A DNA stretch of 64,000 nt, taken from positions 112,001 through 176,000 of the forward strand of contig JAXCGZ010009454.1 of the NCBI GenBank assembly GCA_037179515.1. Reading direction: 5' to 3'. Positions 40,449 to 53,692 of this stretch are shown here, in pieces. The notes beneath the pieces were generated by a model. It made no database searches. It was given only the letters and a program-made list of their open reading frames with translations, and was not told the origin of the DNA. Origin of the DNA: Halocaridina rubra. Its lineage: Eukaryota > Arthropoda > Malacostraca > Decapoda > Atyidae. The position numbers were made by a program, and so were the translations under genes. Every line of letters starts with the position of its first letter. Position 1 is the first letter of the stretch.

Positions 40449-41000
40449 TCACGTAGGTGCCAGCCTTTGCGTTTTCCAAGACACCAATACAGTGTACGCA
40501 ATCGTACAGCATTTCAATACTGTGAATGTATATGTTTATATTTATGTTTTTTACTATTTTTTACTGTTTTTTACTCTTAGGCTAGGAAATACTTTTTTAT
40601 CAATAAAATAATGAAAATTTCAATATGTACTAGCTCACGTAGGTGCGACCCTTTTCGTTTTCCGAATCGCTGATACCGGTATCGTATTTTACATGGTGCA
40701 GTACTGTATTTGTGTTTTTTACTATTTTTTACTGTTTTATTATTCTTAGGCTAAGAAATACGTTTTTTTTTATCAATAAAATCATGAAACTACTGGAAAT
40801 TTTAATATATGCTAGCTCACATAGGTGCGACCCTTTGCATTTTCCGAAACACCGATACCGGTTTCGTACTTTCTATGGTACAGAGTTACACGTTCAAATT
40901 TGTTTTTTTCACTATTTCTTACTGTTTTATTATTCTTAGGCTGGGAAATAAATTTTTTTTATCAATAAAATAATGAAATTTTTTTTTCAATAAAATGATG
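40449..41000. repeat. Subterminal repeats of A7
   Basis: Three 178-bp-type units with TCACGTAGGTG (40449, 40636) and TCACATAGGTG (40816), each followed by a GATACCGGTATC-type palindrome or a diverged form. Confidence 0.8.
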
Positions 41001-41107
41001 AAAATAATGAAAATATTTTTTTTAATATTTTCGCATATACCGAGAAAAAAAAACTCGCCAAAAAAAATGAATTCGCGATAGGTGAACCGCGATATAGCGA
41101 GGGGTTA

Positions 41108-41110
<3 letters not shown>

Positions 41111-41202
<92 letters not shown>
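41111..41202. repeat. (TA)n microsatellite between A7 and satellite array 3
   Basis: About 92 bp, starting at the ACTG end of A7. Confidence 0.95.
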
Positions 41203-43696
<2,494 letters not shown>

Positions 43697-43703
43697 TTAT
43701 ATA

Positions 43704-44411
43704 CAGTGGTGACCCCAACCAACGAACAAAATTTTAAAACAAATTTTGACCTAAGCCACGAACAAAATCCAACCCACGAACACATGTGTTGGCCAAGCCA
43801 CCATGTGTCCCACTCGCCAGCTTTCAGTTTTGCATTGGTGCCCATACTGTGTGGTTCGCTCATGATCTGTTCGTAGTTCATGCCTTATTTTCCATTGTTT
43901 TTCCTTTCATATAGCCTTCTTCTAAAGATTAGTCCCCCTCTTCCTCCACAACCATCCCCATATGCCAGTAACAATCATCCACAAAGGTAAATACAGTACT
44001 GTTTCTTACCTACATAATTTTTTTTTACCTACGATATGTACTCTTTCCTACTGTATTTGTTATTAATGGGAGAATGTGACAACTTTTTCTAAGTGTTGGA
44101 CTTTGCAGTTTTATACTAGGTATCAACTAGTGTATTATGTACACCTGAATATATACATGTATTACTTTAGTAGAGTAGAATTCCTCTATTATTAATGTAA
44201 TTTTCCTTCTATAGATGACATACATATAACCTGTATTATACGTCATGTTTATACTGACTAGAAAAATTTTAAATGAATAGTTATTGTGACTAGGAACAGA
44301 TTGATTAAATTTAAATGCTTTTCAATGGGAAAAATAATGCAACCCACGAACAAACCAGCCCAAGAACAGGTTTTAGGAATGGATTAAATTCGTTGGTTGG
44401 GGTCACTATTG
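43704..44411 (+). mobile_element. Tigger-C MITE (708 bp)
   Basis: CAGTGGTGACCCCAACC at the left, GGTTGGGGTCACTATTG at the right, TA on both sides. Interior blocks such as CCACAACCATCCCCATATG match the 3' end of Tigger-C2 (47867-47915), so it is a deletion derivative. Confidence 0.88.
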
Positions 44412-44657
44412 TATATACATATATATACACACAGTAGTGACCCCAACCCACAAACACCTGTTCCTAAGAACAAACTAACCCACAAACAAATTTTTGAAAA
44501 AAAAATAATCTCAAGTCACGAACAAAAACTAACCCACGAACACAAATGTGTCAGCCTGGCGACCACGTTTCCCGCTCGCCCGCATTGTAGTTTGTTTGTG
44601 ATCTGTTCGTAGTTTTGCTTTATTTTCCATTGTTTTACCTTTCAGATAGACCTTATT

Positions 44658-45450
44658 ATGGCTCCTAAGAAAGTTAAAAGCATTAGTGACAGTGACATCA
44701 AACACCCTCGATGAATAATAGTGAAAATGAAGAAAGAAATAATATCAAAGTATGAAAATGGGGTTCCTGTGTCTGATCTCGCCACACAGTACAACTTCGT
44801 GAAATCGACCATCTGCACTGTATTATAGAGTAAAGAGATCTACAAGGTGGCTGACGTGGCTAAGGGAGTAAATATATCAATGAAGAAAAGGTCACAGTTA
44901 ATACAAGAGGTAGAAAAGTTATTGTTGTTGGGGATAAATGAAAAACAGTTGGTTGGAGATGGTATTAGCGAGGCCATAATAAGCTCTAAGGCTTTGCAAA
45001 TCCACCAAGATTTAGTAGCGAAGTCTCCGAGTTCTAATGGCACTATAGTTGAGGAATTTAAAGCCAAGCAGAAGCTGGTTTGAACACTTTCATCGACAAA
45101 CTGGGATTTATAGCATCATTAGACATGGAGAGGTGGCTAGTTCCGACCAAAAGGCAATGGATTCTTACGTGATGGAATCGCTAATTTTATCGAGAGTGAA
45201 GGTTTTATCCCGCAACAAGTTTTTAACTGTGATGAAATGGGCCTCTTTTGGAAAAAAATGCCCAAAAGAGCCTCTATATCCCAAGAGGAGAAGTCACTGT
45301 CTGTCCACAAAACAATGAAAGACAGGCTTACACTTTGCACTAATGCTAGTGGGGACTGTGAGATCAAGCCTCTGTTAGTTTACCACTCTGGAAATCTGTG
45401 TGTTTTTAAGCACAACAACGTGTTGAAGGCTAGCCTTCCGGTAATATTTT
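44658..45450 (+). pseudogene. Tigger-C2 transposase, 5' part
   Basis: MAPKKVKSISDSD at 44658, stop at codon 19, then EIISKYENGVPVSDLATQYN with a helix-turn-helix, a CENP-B-type region (44847-45083) and, after a frame slip, SWFEHFHRQTGIYSIIRHGE. The first DDE region reads GLFWKKMPKRASISQEEKS (45237). It breaks off after KASLPVIFF at about 45450, where the Jockey-like insert starts. Confidence 0.8.
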
Positions 45451-45454
45451 TTCT

Positions 45455-46878
45455 TTTTTTCTTAAGAGTGTGACACCAGGACAGGCAGAATTTGCCCTCA
45501 TCAATAAAGGCCCGGGCACGAGAAAATTCCAAGACGAAGGAAAAGAAAGAGGTTAAGGGCAAGGCAGAGATGAGGTTATGTCACACAAAGGAAAACGACA
45601 GACAGACAAAAAGCAGTCAAAGCACAGAGGACCCAGAGATATGGAGGACTAGGCTCTGAGATGACAATAGATCTTCTTTTTGAAGGATGAAAGGTCATAA
45701 GAATTAGGAAAGACAGAAGGAGGAAGAGAATTCCAAAGTCTGGAGGTAGATGGGAAGAAGCAGTCGCTGCACCGACCACTCCGCGAGCTACAAATCTCCA
45801 CACAGTACCTGTGAGATGAGGCTGCTTGGCGAGTGTTACGTGGCCTCGGCAGTGGAGGAGGGATGCAACTCGCCAACTCATCAGAGCAGCGATAGAAAAG
45901 CGAAAGGGAAGATACCTTACGGCGAAGAGAGAGAAAATCCAGGTTAGAAGTAAGAGAAGGATCATTAATGAGTCTGTGCCTTAGATTCAACCCTATCAAG
46001 AAGATAAGTAAATGAAGAAGCACCTCAGATGTGTGAGCAGTATTCTAAGCAGGGACGGATAAGATCTTTGTAAATTTTAAGTAACTTCAAAGAGGAAAAG
46101 TAATAACGAAAACGAAACAAAACCCCCAATAGTTTGGATGAAGATTTAGAAATTTGGATTATGTGATTCCTCCAAGACAAGTTAGAGGCTATATGGATTC
46201 CTAATATGTTAATAGAGTTAAGAGAGTAAATTTCACTAGTTTTGAAGACAATATGGTTATCAGGAGGAGAAGAAGATAAAGAGATAGCCAGAAACTGTCT
46301 TGGAGGCATTGAATTTAACTAAATTTTGAGTGCCCCACTCAGATACTCTCGGCATATTGGAGTTAAGAGTAGAGGAAAGAGTGATACAAGATTGATTACG
46401 AGTAACAGATGAAGGTTGTGAAGAAAAGACAGAGGAAAAGTGAAGGGTAGAATCATCAGCAAAGGCATGAAGAAGAGAGTAAGATGGGGATTGTAGAAGA
46501 TCATTGATGAAGAGAAGGAAGAGAGTAGGTGAAAGAACAGAGCCCTGTGGAACACCACTGGTAACAGAGAAAGGGCTAGATGTCGCGCCATCAACAACTA
46601 CAGATATAGAATGGTTAGTAAGAAAACTGGAAATCAGAGAACAGAAAGAAGGGGTAAAGCCATAGGCAGGGAGTTTCTCCAACAGAGCCTTGTGCCAGAC
46701 TCTGTCAAAAGCCTTAGAGATATCAAGGGCGACGACAAAGGATTCCCCATAGTTCCTCAGAGAAGATGACCATACATGAGTAAGATAGGACAAGAGATCA
46801 CCACTGGATCTTGCTTTGCGGAAGCTGTACTGGTGATCAGAGAGAAGTGAGTTAGATTCAATGTGGAGGTCAAATCCA
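45455..46878 (-). mobile_element. Jockey-like non-LTR retroposon, 5'-truncated, inserted in Tigger-C2
   Basis: Minus-strand RT blocks SFVVALDISKAFDRVWHKAL, SGVPQGSVLSPTLFLLFIN, HAFADDSTLHF (FADD catalytic box) and WNSLPPSVFPNSYDLSSFKK near the 3' end (stop at 45649). A 3' UTR ends in TGTCCTGGTGTCACACTC. Frame slips at about 46310 and 46024 inactivate it. The endonuclease and the first RT motifs are missing. Transposase coding on both sides lines up, showing that it arrived after Tigger-C2. Confidence 0.82.
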
Positions 46879-47933
46879 AAAGATTAGATCACGCGGATTT
46901 TATTCGTAGAGTGGTTGATTGATGTGTTTGCGCCAGCAGTGAAAAAATATCTTTAGGAAAATGATTTTCCCCTTAAGCATCTCCTCATAATGGATAATGC
47001 TCCAGCCCATCCTCCAGGTGTGGAAGAAGATCTCGCTATACAGTACGACTTCAAAAAAGTCAAAGTTCTGCCTCCCAACACCACTCCTATCTTCCAGCCC
47101 ATGGACTAGGAGGTAATTTCCAATTTTAAGTTGTATAAAAAGGGTCTTTTTGCCAGGTGTTTCCAGGTCAGCAATGACACGGGTTTGACCCTTCGTGATT
47201 TCTGGAAAGACCACTTTAATATCCACCACTGCATTGGCCTCATTGACAAAGCATGGAAGGATGTCTCGTACATTGAACTTTGCCTGGAGGAAACTTTGGC
47301 CAGGTTGTGTGACTGATAAAGACGTTGAAGGCTTCATGCAGGAGTTAGCTAGTCAATTTGTGAATGGAATTGTGGCCATGGGCAAAAGATTGTTCTTGGA
47401 GGTCAATGAGGAGGATGTGAAGGAGCTGGTGGAGGACCACAAAGAACAACTTATCGCAGATTAACTAATTGAGTGAACAGGTTAAGTTCCTCCAAGAGGA
47501 GCAGTCATCGGAGGAGGGAGATGAGAGGGTAAAGGTGTCCAGTGAAAAATTTAAACAAAATTTTAGTAAGTGAATTGATGTGCAGGCTTTTATTGAGAAT
47601 CATCACCCAGATAAAACTGTGGACAATAGAGTAGTGAACATGGTAAATGACAATGCAATGAAAATTTTTAGAAAAATTTACCACATAAGAAAGAGACAAA
47701 TTTCTGTGGATCGTTTTCTTGTGCCAGTAGGCAGGGAAGCAGCTACCAAAAGAGAAAAGAGAAAGAAAACACCTGAAATCCAACTTGTATCGGAAGAGTT
47801 CACCAACGTTTTTATTGAAGGGGACTCTCCTTCCAAAAATGAGTCCCCCTTCTCCTCCTCCTCCACCACCATCCATGTATGCCAGCAACAATCAGCCACA
47901 AAAGTGAATACAATACCGTATTTCTATTACTGA
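46878..47933 (+). pseudogene. Tigger-C2 transposase, 3' part
   Basis: Resumes as TRILFVEWLIDVFAPAVKKY, then LLIMDNAPAHPPG with the second catalytic aspartate, LPPNTTPIFQPMD followed by a stop, TGLTLRDFWKDHFNIHHCIG, and a charged tail to about 47933. Stops and frame slips make it inactive. The C-terminal part (47580-47933) is open for 117 codons. Confidence 0.78.
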
Positions 47934-47958
47934 TGTAAGTTTCCTTTTTTGGAGTATA

Positions 47959-48277
47959 CAGTGATCCCCCGCTGTATCACGGCTCTTGGTTCGCGTTTTC
48001 ACTGTATCGCGGATTTTTTTTGGCCCCCCAAAAAATAAAATAAAATTAAATTTTTTTTTTTTTTTTTTAAAGATTGTGACACCAGGATGGGCCAAAAAAT
48101 GATAAAATAAAACAGACTTTATCAGTTTGTAAAGAGAAACAGAGATGGAGAGTGTAATGAAATGTCAGATGTGAAGGGATTAGAAAAGATGTATAATGAA
48201 TATCCAGCTCTCTGTTGGGTTTTAATATACCTCTGCATTACTTTCATGATGTCTATTCCAATAATTCTGCTTAGATC

Positions 48278-48329
<52 letters not shown>

Positions 48330-48636
48330 CATTGGCAACAATAATTTTCCTTTGATGATGATTGAGGAGATTATTATCATCATCATCATTATTATTATTG
48401 TTAAGGGCTCATCATTGTTTGTACATCTGTTGGTTTATTTACTTTTAATAACTGTGTAAAGTGCCTCTCCCTAGTTGGCTGGGACAAAGAGAGTGTGGGG
48501 GTTTGGGTAGAATAGAATGTTGGAGAGAGAGAGAGAGAGAATCTTTTAGTAACTCTTGTTCATTCAACAAAAACTACATTATTTATAGTAAAAATAATGG
48601 TATAATTACGAATTCGTAATAATAATGATGATGATG

Positions 48637-48683
<47 letters not shown>

Positions 48684-49055
48684 CTCCCCAATCATCATCA
48701 AAGGAAAATTATTGTTGCCAATAATAATAATAATAATAAGATCTAAGGAGAATTTTTAGAATAGACATCATGAAAGTAATGCAGAGGTATAGTAAACCCA
48801 GCAGAGAGCTGGATATTCATTACACATCTTTTATAATCCCTTCACATCTGACAGGTCATTACACTCTCCATCTCTGTTTCTCTTTACAGCCTGATAAAGG
48901 CCGTTTTATTTTACCATTTTTGGCCTGTCCTGGTGTCATAGTCATCTTTAATTTTTTTATTTTTTTTATTTTTTTTTAAAGGTGTTCTTACTTCGCGGAA
49001 ATTCACTTATCGCGGCCAGTCCCGGAACCGAACCCCCACGATAAACGAGGGATTA

Positions 49056-49058
<3 letters not shown>
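47959..49058. mobile_element. Foldback element A8, homologous to A2 in opposite orientation
   Basis: CAGTGATCCCCCGC at 47959 and GGGATTACTG at 49058, with TA at both sides (47957-47958, 49059-49060). Inverted arms at about 48062-48375 and 48682-48955, each with the CR1-like 3' tail (ACCAGGATGGGCC / GGCCTGTCCTGGTGTCA). The right arm opens with KVMQRY codons, the same place where the RT of the 9.5-kb element breaks off. The central spacer is collinear with that of A2 but reversed. Confidence 0.8.

Positions 49059-49141
<83 letters not shown>
49059..49141. repeat. (TA)n microsatellite abutting A8
   Basis: About 83 bp from the ACTG end of A8. Confidence 0.95.
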
Positions 49142-49144
<3 letters not shown>

Positions 49145-49424
49145 AATTTATGTACTGTACTGTACTTAGGCAGCAAATTTTCCTTCATATACATCATGTT
49201 GAATGTGACTACTGTTTTTGCATTAGCAATTTACTTGTAACATTTTTGCAAATTTCTCACAAATACTTTTTCATTGTTATTGAAATTATTCAGTATGAAA
49301 ATTTAATTGGAATAATGATGTTTTGTACAGCTATACACATTCAGATGAATAATGATATAATGGTGGATAAAGCCTATACTTAATGGAAATCTTTTCCAGC
49401 AAAGCCATGTTTTTTACAAATATA
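49142..49424. other. No recognisable feature
   Basis: Unique AT-rich sequence; no convincing ORF, repeat or RNA. Confidence 0.5.
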
Positions 49425-49844
49425 CAGGGGTCCCTACTATTCGTCGCTAATTGGGACTAAAATGTGTCTAATAACAAAAATATAAATAACGAAACCATAT
49501 TTCCCATTACAGTCAATGTATTAGGGCTCTAATAGGGACTGGCCAACCTATTTCTAAGTATTGTTTTCGACTACAAACCACTACAATGAGAAATTATACA
49601 TAAACAAATGTAAATATAAACTAGAAATAGCAATAAAGGATAACAAAAAGGAAATTATATGAAATAATTATATAATTAAAGGAAAAAACGTAGCACAAGG
49701 AACCAGACAACTGCAAGGCATCAGTCATGACTGGGGAGAGAGGGGGTATCTAGGCTGTGGAAGAGGATAGAATCTGGCATTATTTAGAAACAACTTAATT
49801 TTGAAATTTCGGTTATTTTCATTGAAATAATAATATGAAAATGT

Positions 49845-50092
49845 TAGAGAAATATCAGATAAGATACAAGAAAGTAGACTAAGATGGTATGGTCATGTCG
49901 TTAGGAGAGATGAACAGTATGTTGGGAGGAGGGTGATGGAAATGGATATACAGGGTAGGAGAAGGAGAGGGAGACCAAAGCGTAGGTGGATGGATTGCAT
50001 CAATGACGACCTGAGGTCTAAATGTTTGTTGGGTGATGAGGTATGGGACAGAAACAAATGGAGAAAAGTGGCCAGAAACATCGACCCCACAT
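49845..50092 (+). pseudogene. RTE/Jockey-type RT C-terminal fragment
   Basis: Open frame with SRLRWYGHVVRRDEQYVGRR, then GRRRRGRPKRRWMDCINDDL and DRNKWRKVARNIDPT followed by a stop. The RWYGHVxR and GRPxxRW signature is the extreme C-terminus of many APE-type non-LTR polyproteins. Only the 3' end is present, typical of 5' truncation. Confidence 0.75.
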
Positions 50093-50339
50093 AAAAGTGG
50101 GAAAAGATGTAGACGAAGAAGAAGATTAATATTAAAATGTACGATATCAGAGAGAGAGAGAACTCAGGCTCCTACCAAAGGTTTCAAAGGTATGCGAGTG
50201 TGTGTGTGTATGTGTCTAATACATTCATACTCTACACACTAAAAAGAGAAGTCCAGAGTATATGTACAATCTGAAAGGGGGTAGATACCGACTAACGTCT
50301 TTAGCAAGTGTATTAGGTGGGGTTTTAGCAATTTAGATG

Positions 50340-50640
50340 ATGTTATTATTATTACAGTATTATTAAACACAAAGAAGACATTAGCCTAAGTGCTTTTTAT
50401 CTCTCTCACACTCTCTCTCTGTCATATGTATTATTACTAAAGAAAAAGACTAGCATAAGTGTGTTTCATCTCATATCACATGTATTATTATTATTAAACA
50501 CAAAGAAGACATTAGCATAAGTGCTACTCTCCCTCTCTCTCTCCTATATCATACGTATTATTATTATTTTTATTATTATAATACACTGAGGAGATGATAC
50601 CCAAAAGCTTTTCCTCTCTCTCTCTCTAAATTTGGGTGTT
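50340..50640. repeat. Degenerate tandem repeats with TTA and CT tracts
   Basis: About three or four imperfect units of 80-90 bp built from an AAGAAGACATTAGC-like block, a CTCTCTC run and TATTATTA. Confidence 0.6.
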
Positions 50641-50758
50641 ATGTAACACACCATTAGCATCATCTATTGATGAAAAATTAATCAACTGGAATTTTTTGTC
50701 GTTGCATTAAAATGTTGACAACGAAAAGTTGGGCGATGTTTATAACGGGGACCCCCTG

Positions 50759-51479
50759 TACTTACTCCCATGAAGACTGCAGTCTTCAATGGTCTCATAT
50801 TGGAATTATTATAACTAATGTGATCTGAAGAATAACATCACTTACAAAAAGATGCCCCACATCATCATACAATAACACCAGATTTCCATCACACAAGAAA
50901 TATTGGAGGCTAATACAAAAATACTACACAAAGAAAACATTCATGGCACCTAGAAATTCTGAAAGATCCCCATATACACTAGTTGGCTCTTTCCATGTAT
51001 GTGTAGATACCAGGCTGTATTATTCTTCCAGGTCAAAGTGAGAAATGGAGGGTAAAAGTATTTTGAGTCCCTCTGGAAGCAATCGTGGAGACTTCACAAT
51101 AATAATAGAATATTTATAGTTAATATAAAACGAAGGTGAATATTACACATTTGTACATAACCTCTGTCCACTAGTATTTAATTACTATTTGATAATTTTA
51201 CAGGCTGCAGGAAACATCATGATTCCACTTAACTTTTCAGACTTCCTGAAGAATCTCAGTGATAATGAAAAAGATTAAGAATGATAGAAAAATTATATAA
51301 GAACATTTCTAGTGCAAAAGAGCAGTCATATGCAACACAAGGTAATTTTTTCCTAACTTGCCATAACCCACTGTAATCAGTAAGGTTGCCCACAACTGTA
51401 CAAAAAAAAAAAAAAAAAAAAAAGATAATCAACTATTTTAACTAAGCCTATTTGTCCTCACCCTTTCTTTCAAATGTCC
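50759..51479. other. No recognisable gene; contains a poly-A run
   Basis: Unique sequence with a 23-26 bp A run at about 51400-51424. I see no coding signature. Confidence 0.5.
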
Positions 51480-52470
51480 TGTACCAAGAACAAAAATATT
51501 TAAAGAAGACAGAACCTGTTTGTCAGCCATTATTGTTCTCGCCTCCTCAACCCACCATCACTGATCTTCATTCTGCTCCCACCCATTGGGCTTATCCCAC
51601 AACTACCTCTGCATGCATCAGAACTTCCTACTTAAAACAATTTCATTTTTCTTCCTGCATCCCACACATTCCTCAGACTAATCTCATATTCACATTCTTC
51701 CTCTTTCTCATTCAGTTTGCTCACTTTAAACATCTCTTCCTTTCCCTTATCTTTCTTCACCTTACTACCTCTCACTCTATCTTCTACTAAATAATGATCA
51801 GATATTCCACCACAAGCTCCTCTCAATACATTACATCCAATACTCTTCCACTCATCCTCCTTTCCACCACAACATAATCCTATTATCTACTCTGACCCAT
51901 ATACTTTTCTTTAAAAAATCAGTGTTGGTAATCAGTATATCTCTCAATACACATTTCTATCATTTTCTCTACTCTTATTTCTAACAGGTACTCCATCATC
52001 TCATCCTCCACTTTAGCATTTATATCTCCCATCAACACCACACTCATTCATTCATAAGTCCACTCACACATTCAGAATATTCCAAAACTCTTCTCTTTCC
52101 TCCTCTCTTCTCTCAATGCCATGGCCGTACACACTTACAAATTCCAAATCCCCGTGTCTCAATCTCATTTTAAACCATGCGTTCCTTGAAGATACTTCCT
52201 TCCACTCTACCATACACTTGCTAATATCATCACTTACCACTAATGCGACTCCCTCCTCTTCCTTGCCCTCCATGTACTTCAGATACCCTACCTACCTCAT
52301 TACCAGAATGCACCTCACCTCTCCCTTTCAACATTATTTGCCACTGTTAGCACATCCATCCTCCTTTTCACGGACATACTGGCAATCTCTTCAATTCTAC
52401 CCTTACTCACGCCACTACCACACACATTCAGAGACTCACACACTAGAGTTCTGGTAGGAGTTCTCCTGAG
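51480..52470 (-). pseudogene. RTE-like element, endonuclease part (minus copy)
   Basis: Minus-strand frames contain KEEEGVALVVSDDISK, SSRNAWFKMRLRHGDLEF, VYGHGIERREEEREEFW, a short MGDINAKVEDEM block and CGGISDHYLVEDRVRG (SDH box with catalytic histidine). These match the endonuclease segments of the plus copy starting at 52471. Several frameshifts. The RT part is absent. The 3' side stops near a poly-A run at 51400, so it may be an internally deleted copy. Confidence 0.7.
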
Positions 52471-52980
52471 GGAGGGGGGTTAAGAATATTTCCTCTGTTC
52501 CCCTGCGTGTCATAAAAGTTGACTAAATGAAGCGGAGCTGGGGGATTGAGAATCTCCTTCTCTGTATATTTTCATCCTACGAGGAGCCAAGAGATGCGGG
52601 GGTATTCTGGCAGGAAAGATCCAGTCAGAACCCCAGTAATTGGGTCTCTGAATGATGTAAATGAAAGTAAGAGGGAGGTGACAGGAAGTATGTTTGTGGA
52701 GAGAAAGATAGATGTACTTGCACTAAGTGAAACTGATAAAAGGGAATAGTGAGGTTACATTTGGGAGTGTGGTAGGTAGGCTATCGGGAGTAGAGAGAGG
52801 GAGTGACTCTGTTAGTAAGTGAAGAGAGAAGTGTGTGGTAGACTGGAAGGAAGTATCCTCTCGAACAGTAGTGGCTAAAATGAGGCTGGGATGCGAGCCT
52901 TGGGCGTATGTAAGCGCATGTGGCCCTGCCAGTGAAATAAGTGAGGGAGAAAGAGAAGAATTTTGGATGAAATGACGAGT
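52471..52980 (+). pseudogene. RTE-like element, plus copy: 5' part of endonuclease
   Basis: After an untranslated stretch the frame gives ERKIDVLALSETDKRE, the N-terminal catalytic glutamate motif, then SSRTVVAKMRLGCEPWAYV and EGEREEFW. Multiple stops. Cut at 52980 by a CR1 fragment. Confidence 0.68.
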
Positions 52981-53692
52981 ATTTACCTAATTGTGTTTAC
53001 GGGAAAGAGCCCAAAGCTCGTATCTTCCCGTCTCCTGATCGGTTCCATTTTATACTTAGTGATACTTATCATACCTGTCCTTAAAACTATGGATTGAGAT
53101 ACCATTAACTACCTCCTCGCTTAGCCAATTCCAATTATCAACTACTCTTACACTGAAAAAGTATTTCCTTACATCCTGCAAAGAAGTTTTCTTACGAAGC
53201 TTCAAACTATGACCTCTAGTTCTAGAGCCAGCCATATCAAAATATCGATCCCTATACACTCTATCATAACCATGAAGGGATTTAAAGACTAGTCACCATA
53301 TCCCCCCTCAATCTTCTATATTCGAGTGATGGTAAGTCTAATTCCCTCAGCCTCTCATCATAACTGAGATTGCGTATTTCTAGCACCAGTTTCGTGGCAT
53401 GTCTTTGAACTTTTTCAAGCTTAGCTATGTGCTTTTTCAAGTGTGGATTCCAAAAGGGGGCTGCATATTCGAGTTTTGGCCTCACATAGGTTACATAAAT
53501 ATTTCTGAACATTTCCTTGTCCATGTGCCTGAAGGCTACCCTTACATTTGATAAGTATGCATATGCTGCCCTTACAATGCCATTTATATGTATTTCTGGA
53601 GACAAATCTGCCAGTATGTTTACTCCTAGATCTCTCATTTTCTGTCTCTTGAAGTTGTACTCCAGCCACCGAATAGTCAAGCAAGGTGCGTG
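52981..53692 (-). pseudogene. CR1-like RT C-terminal fragment inserted in the RTE-like element
   Basis: Minus-strand frame RDLGVNILADLSPEIHINGI, YVRPKLEYAAPFWNPHLKKH, SYDERLRELDLPSLEYRR and, after a slip near 53290, MAGSRTRGHSLKLRKKTS … FKDRYDKYH. The 3' end is ATTACCTAATTGTGTT on the plus strand. It is closely related to the 15715-16283 copy and has TGG where that copy has a stop. RTE endonuclease coding continues on both sides. Confidence 0.8.

Larger units (their letters stand above)
44432..47956 (+). mobile_element. Tigger-C2, split by a Jockey-like retroposon
   Basis: Left end CAGTAGTGACCCCAACCC. The transposase is split at about 45450 and resumes at about 46878. The right end is cut off at 47957, where foldback element A8 begins, so its 3' terminal repeat is not seen. 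Confidence 0.8.
49425..50758. mobile_element. Unclassified TIR element with TA target site
   Basis: Left end CAGGGGTCCCTAC, right end GGGGACCCCCTG, TA on both sides (49423-49424, 50759-50760). The internal ends also pair loosely (ATTCGTCGC versus complement of GGGCGATG). It contains an RTE-type 3' fragment (49845-50092) and degenerate repeats with CACAAAGAAGACATTAGC (50340-50640). No transposase is seen. Non-autonomous, probably Tc1/mariner- or pogo-related. Confidence 0.65.
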
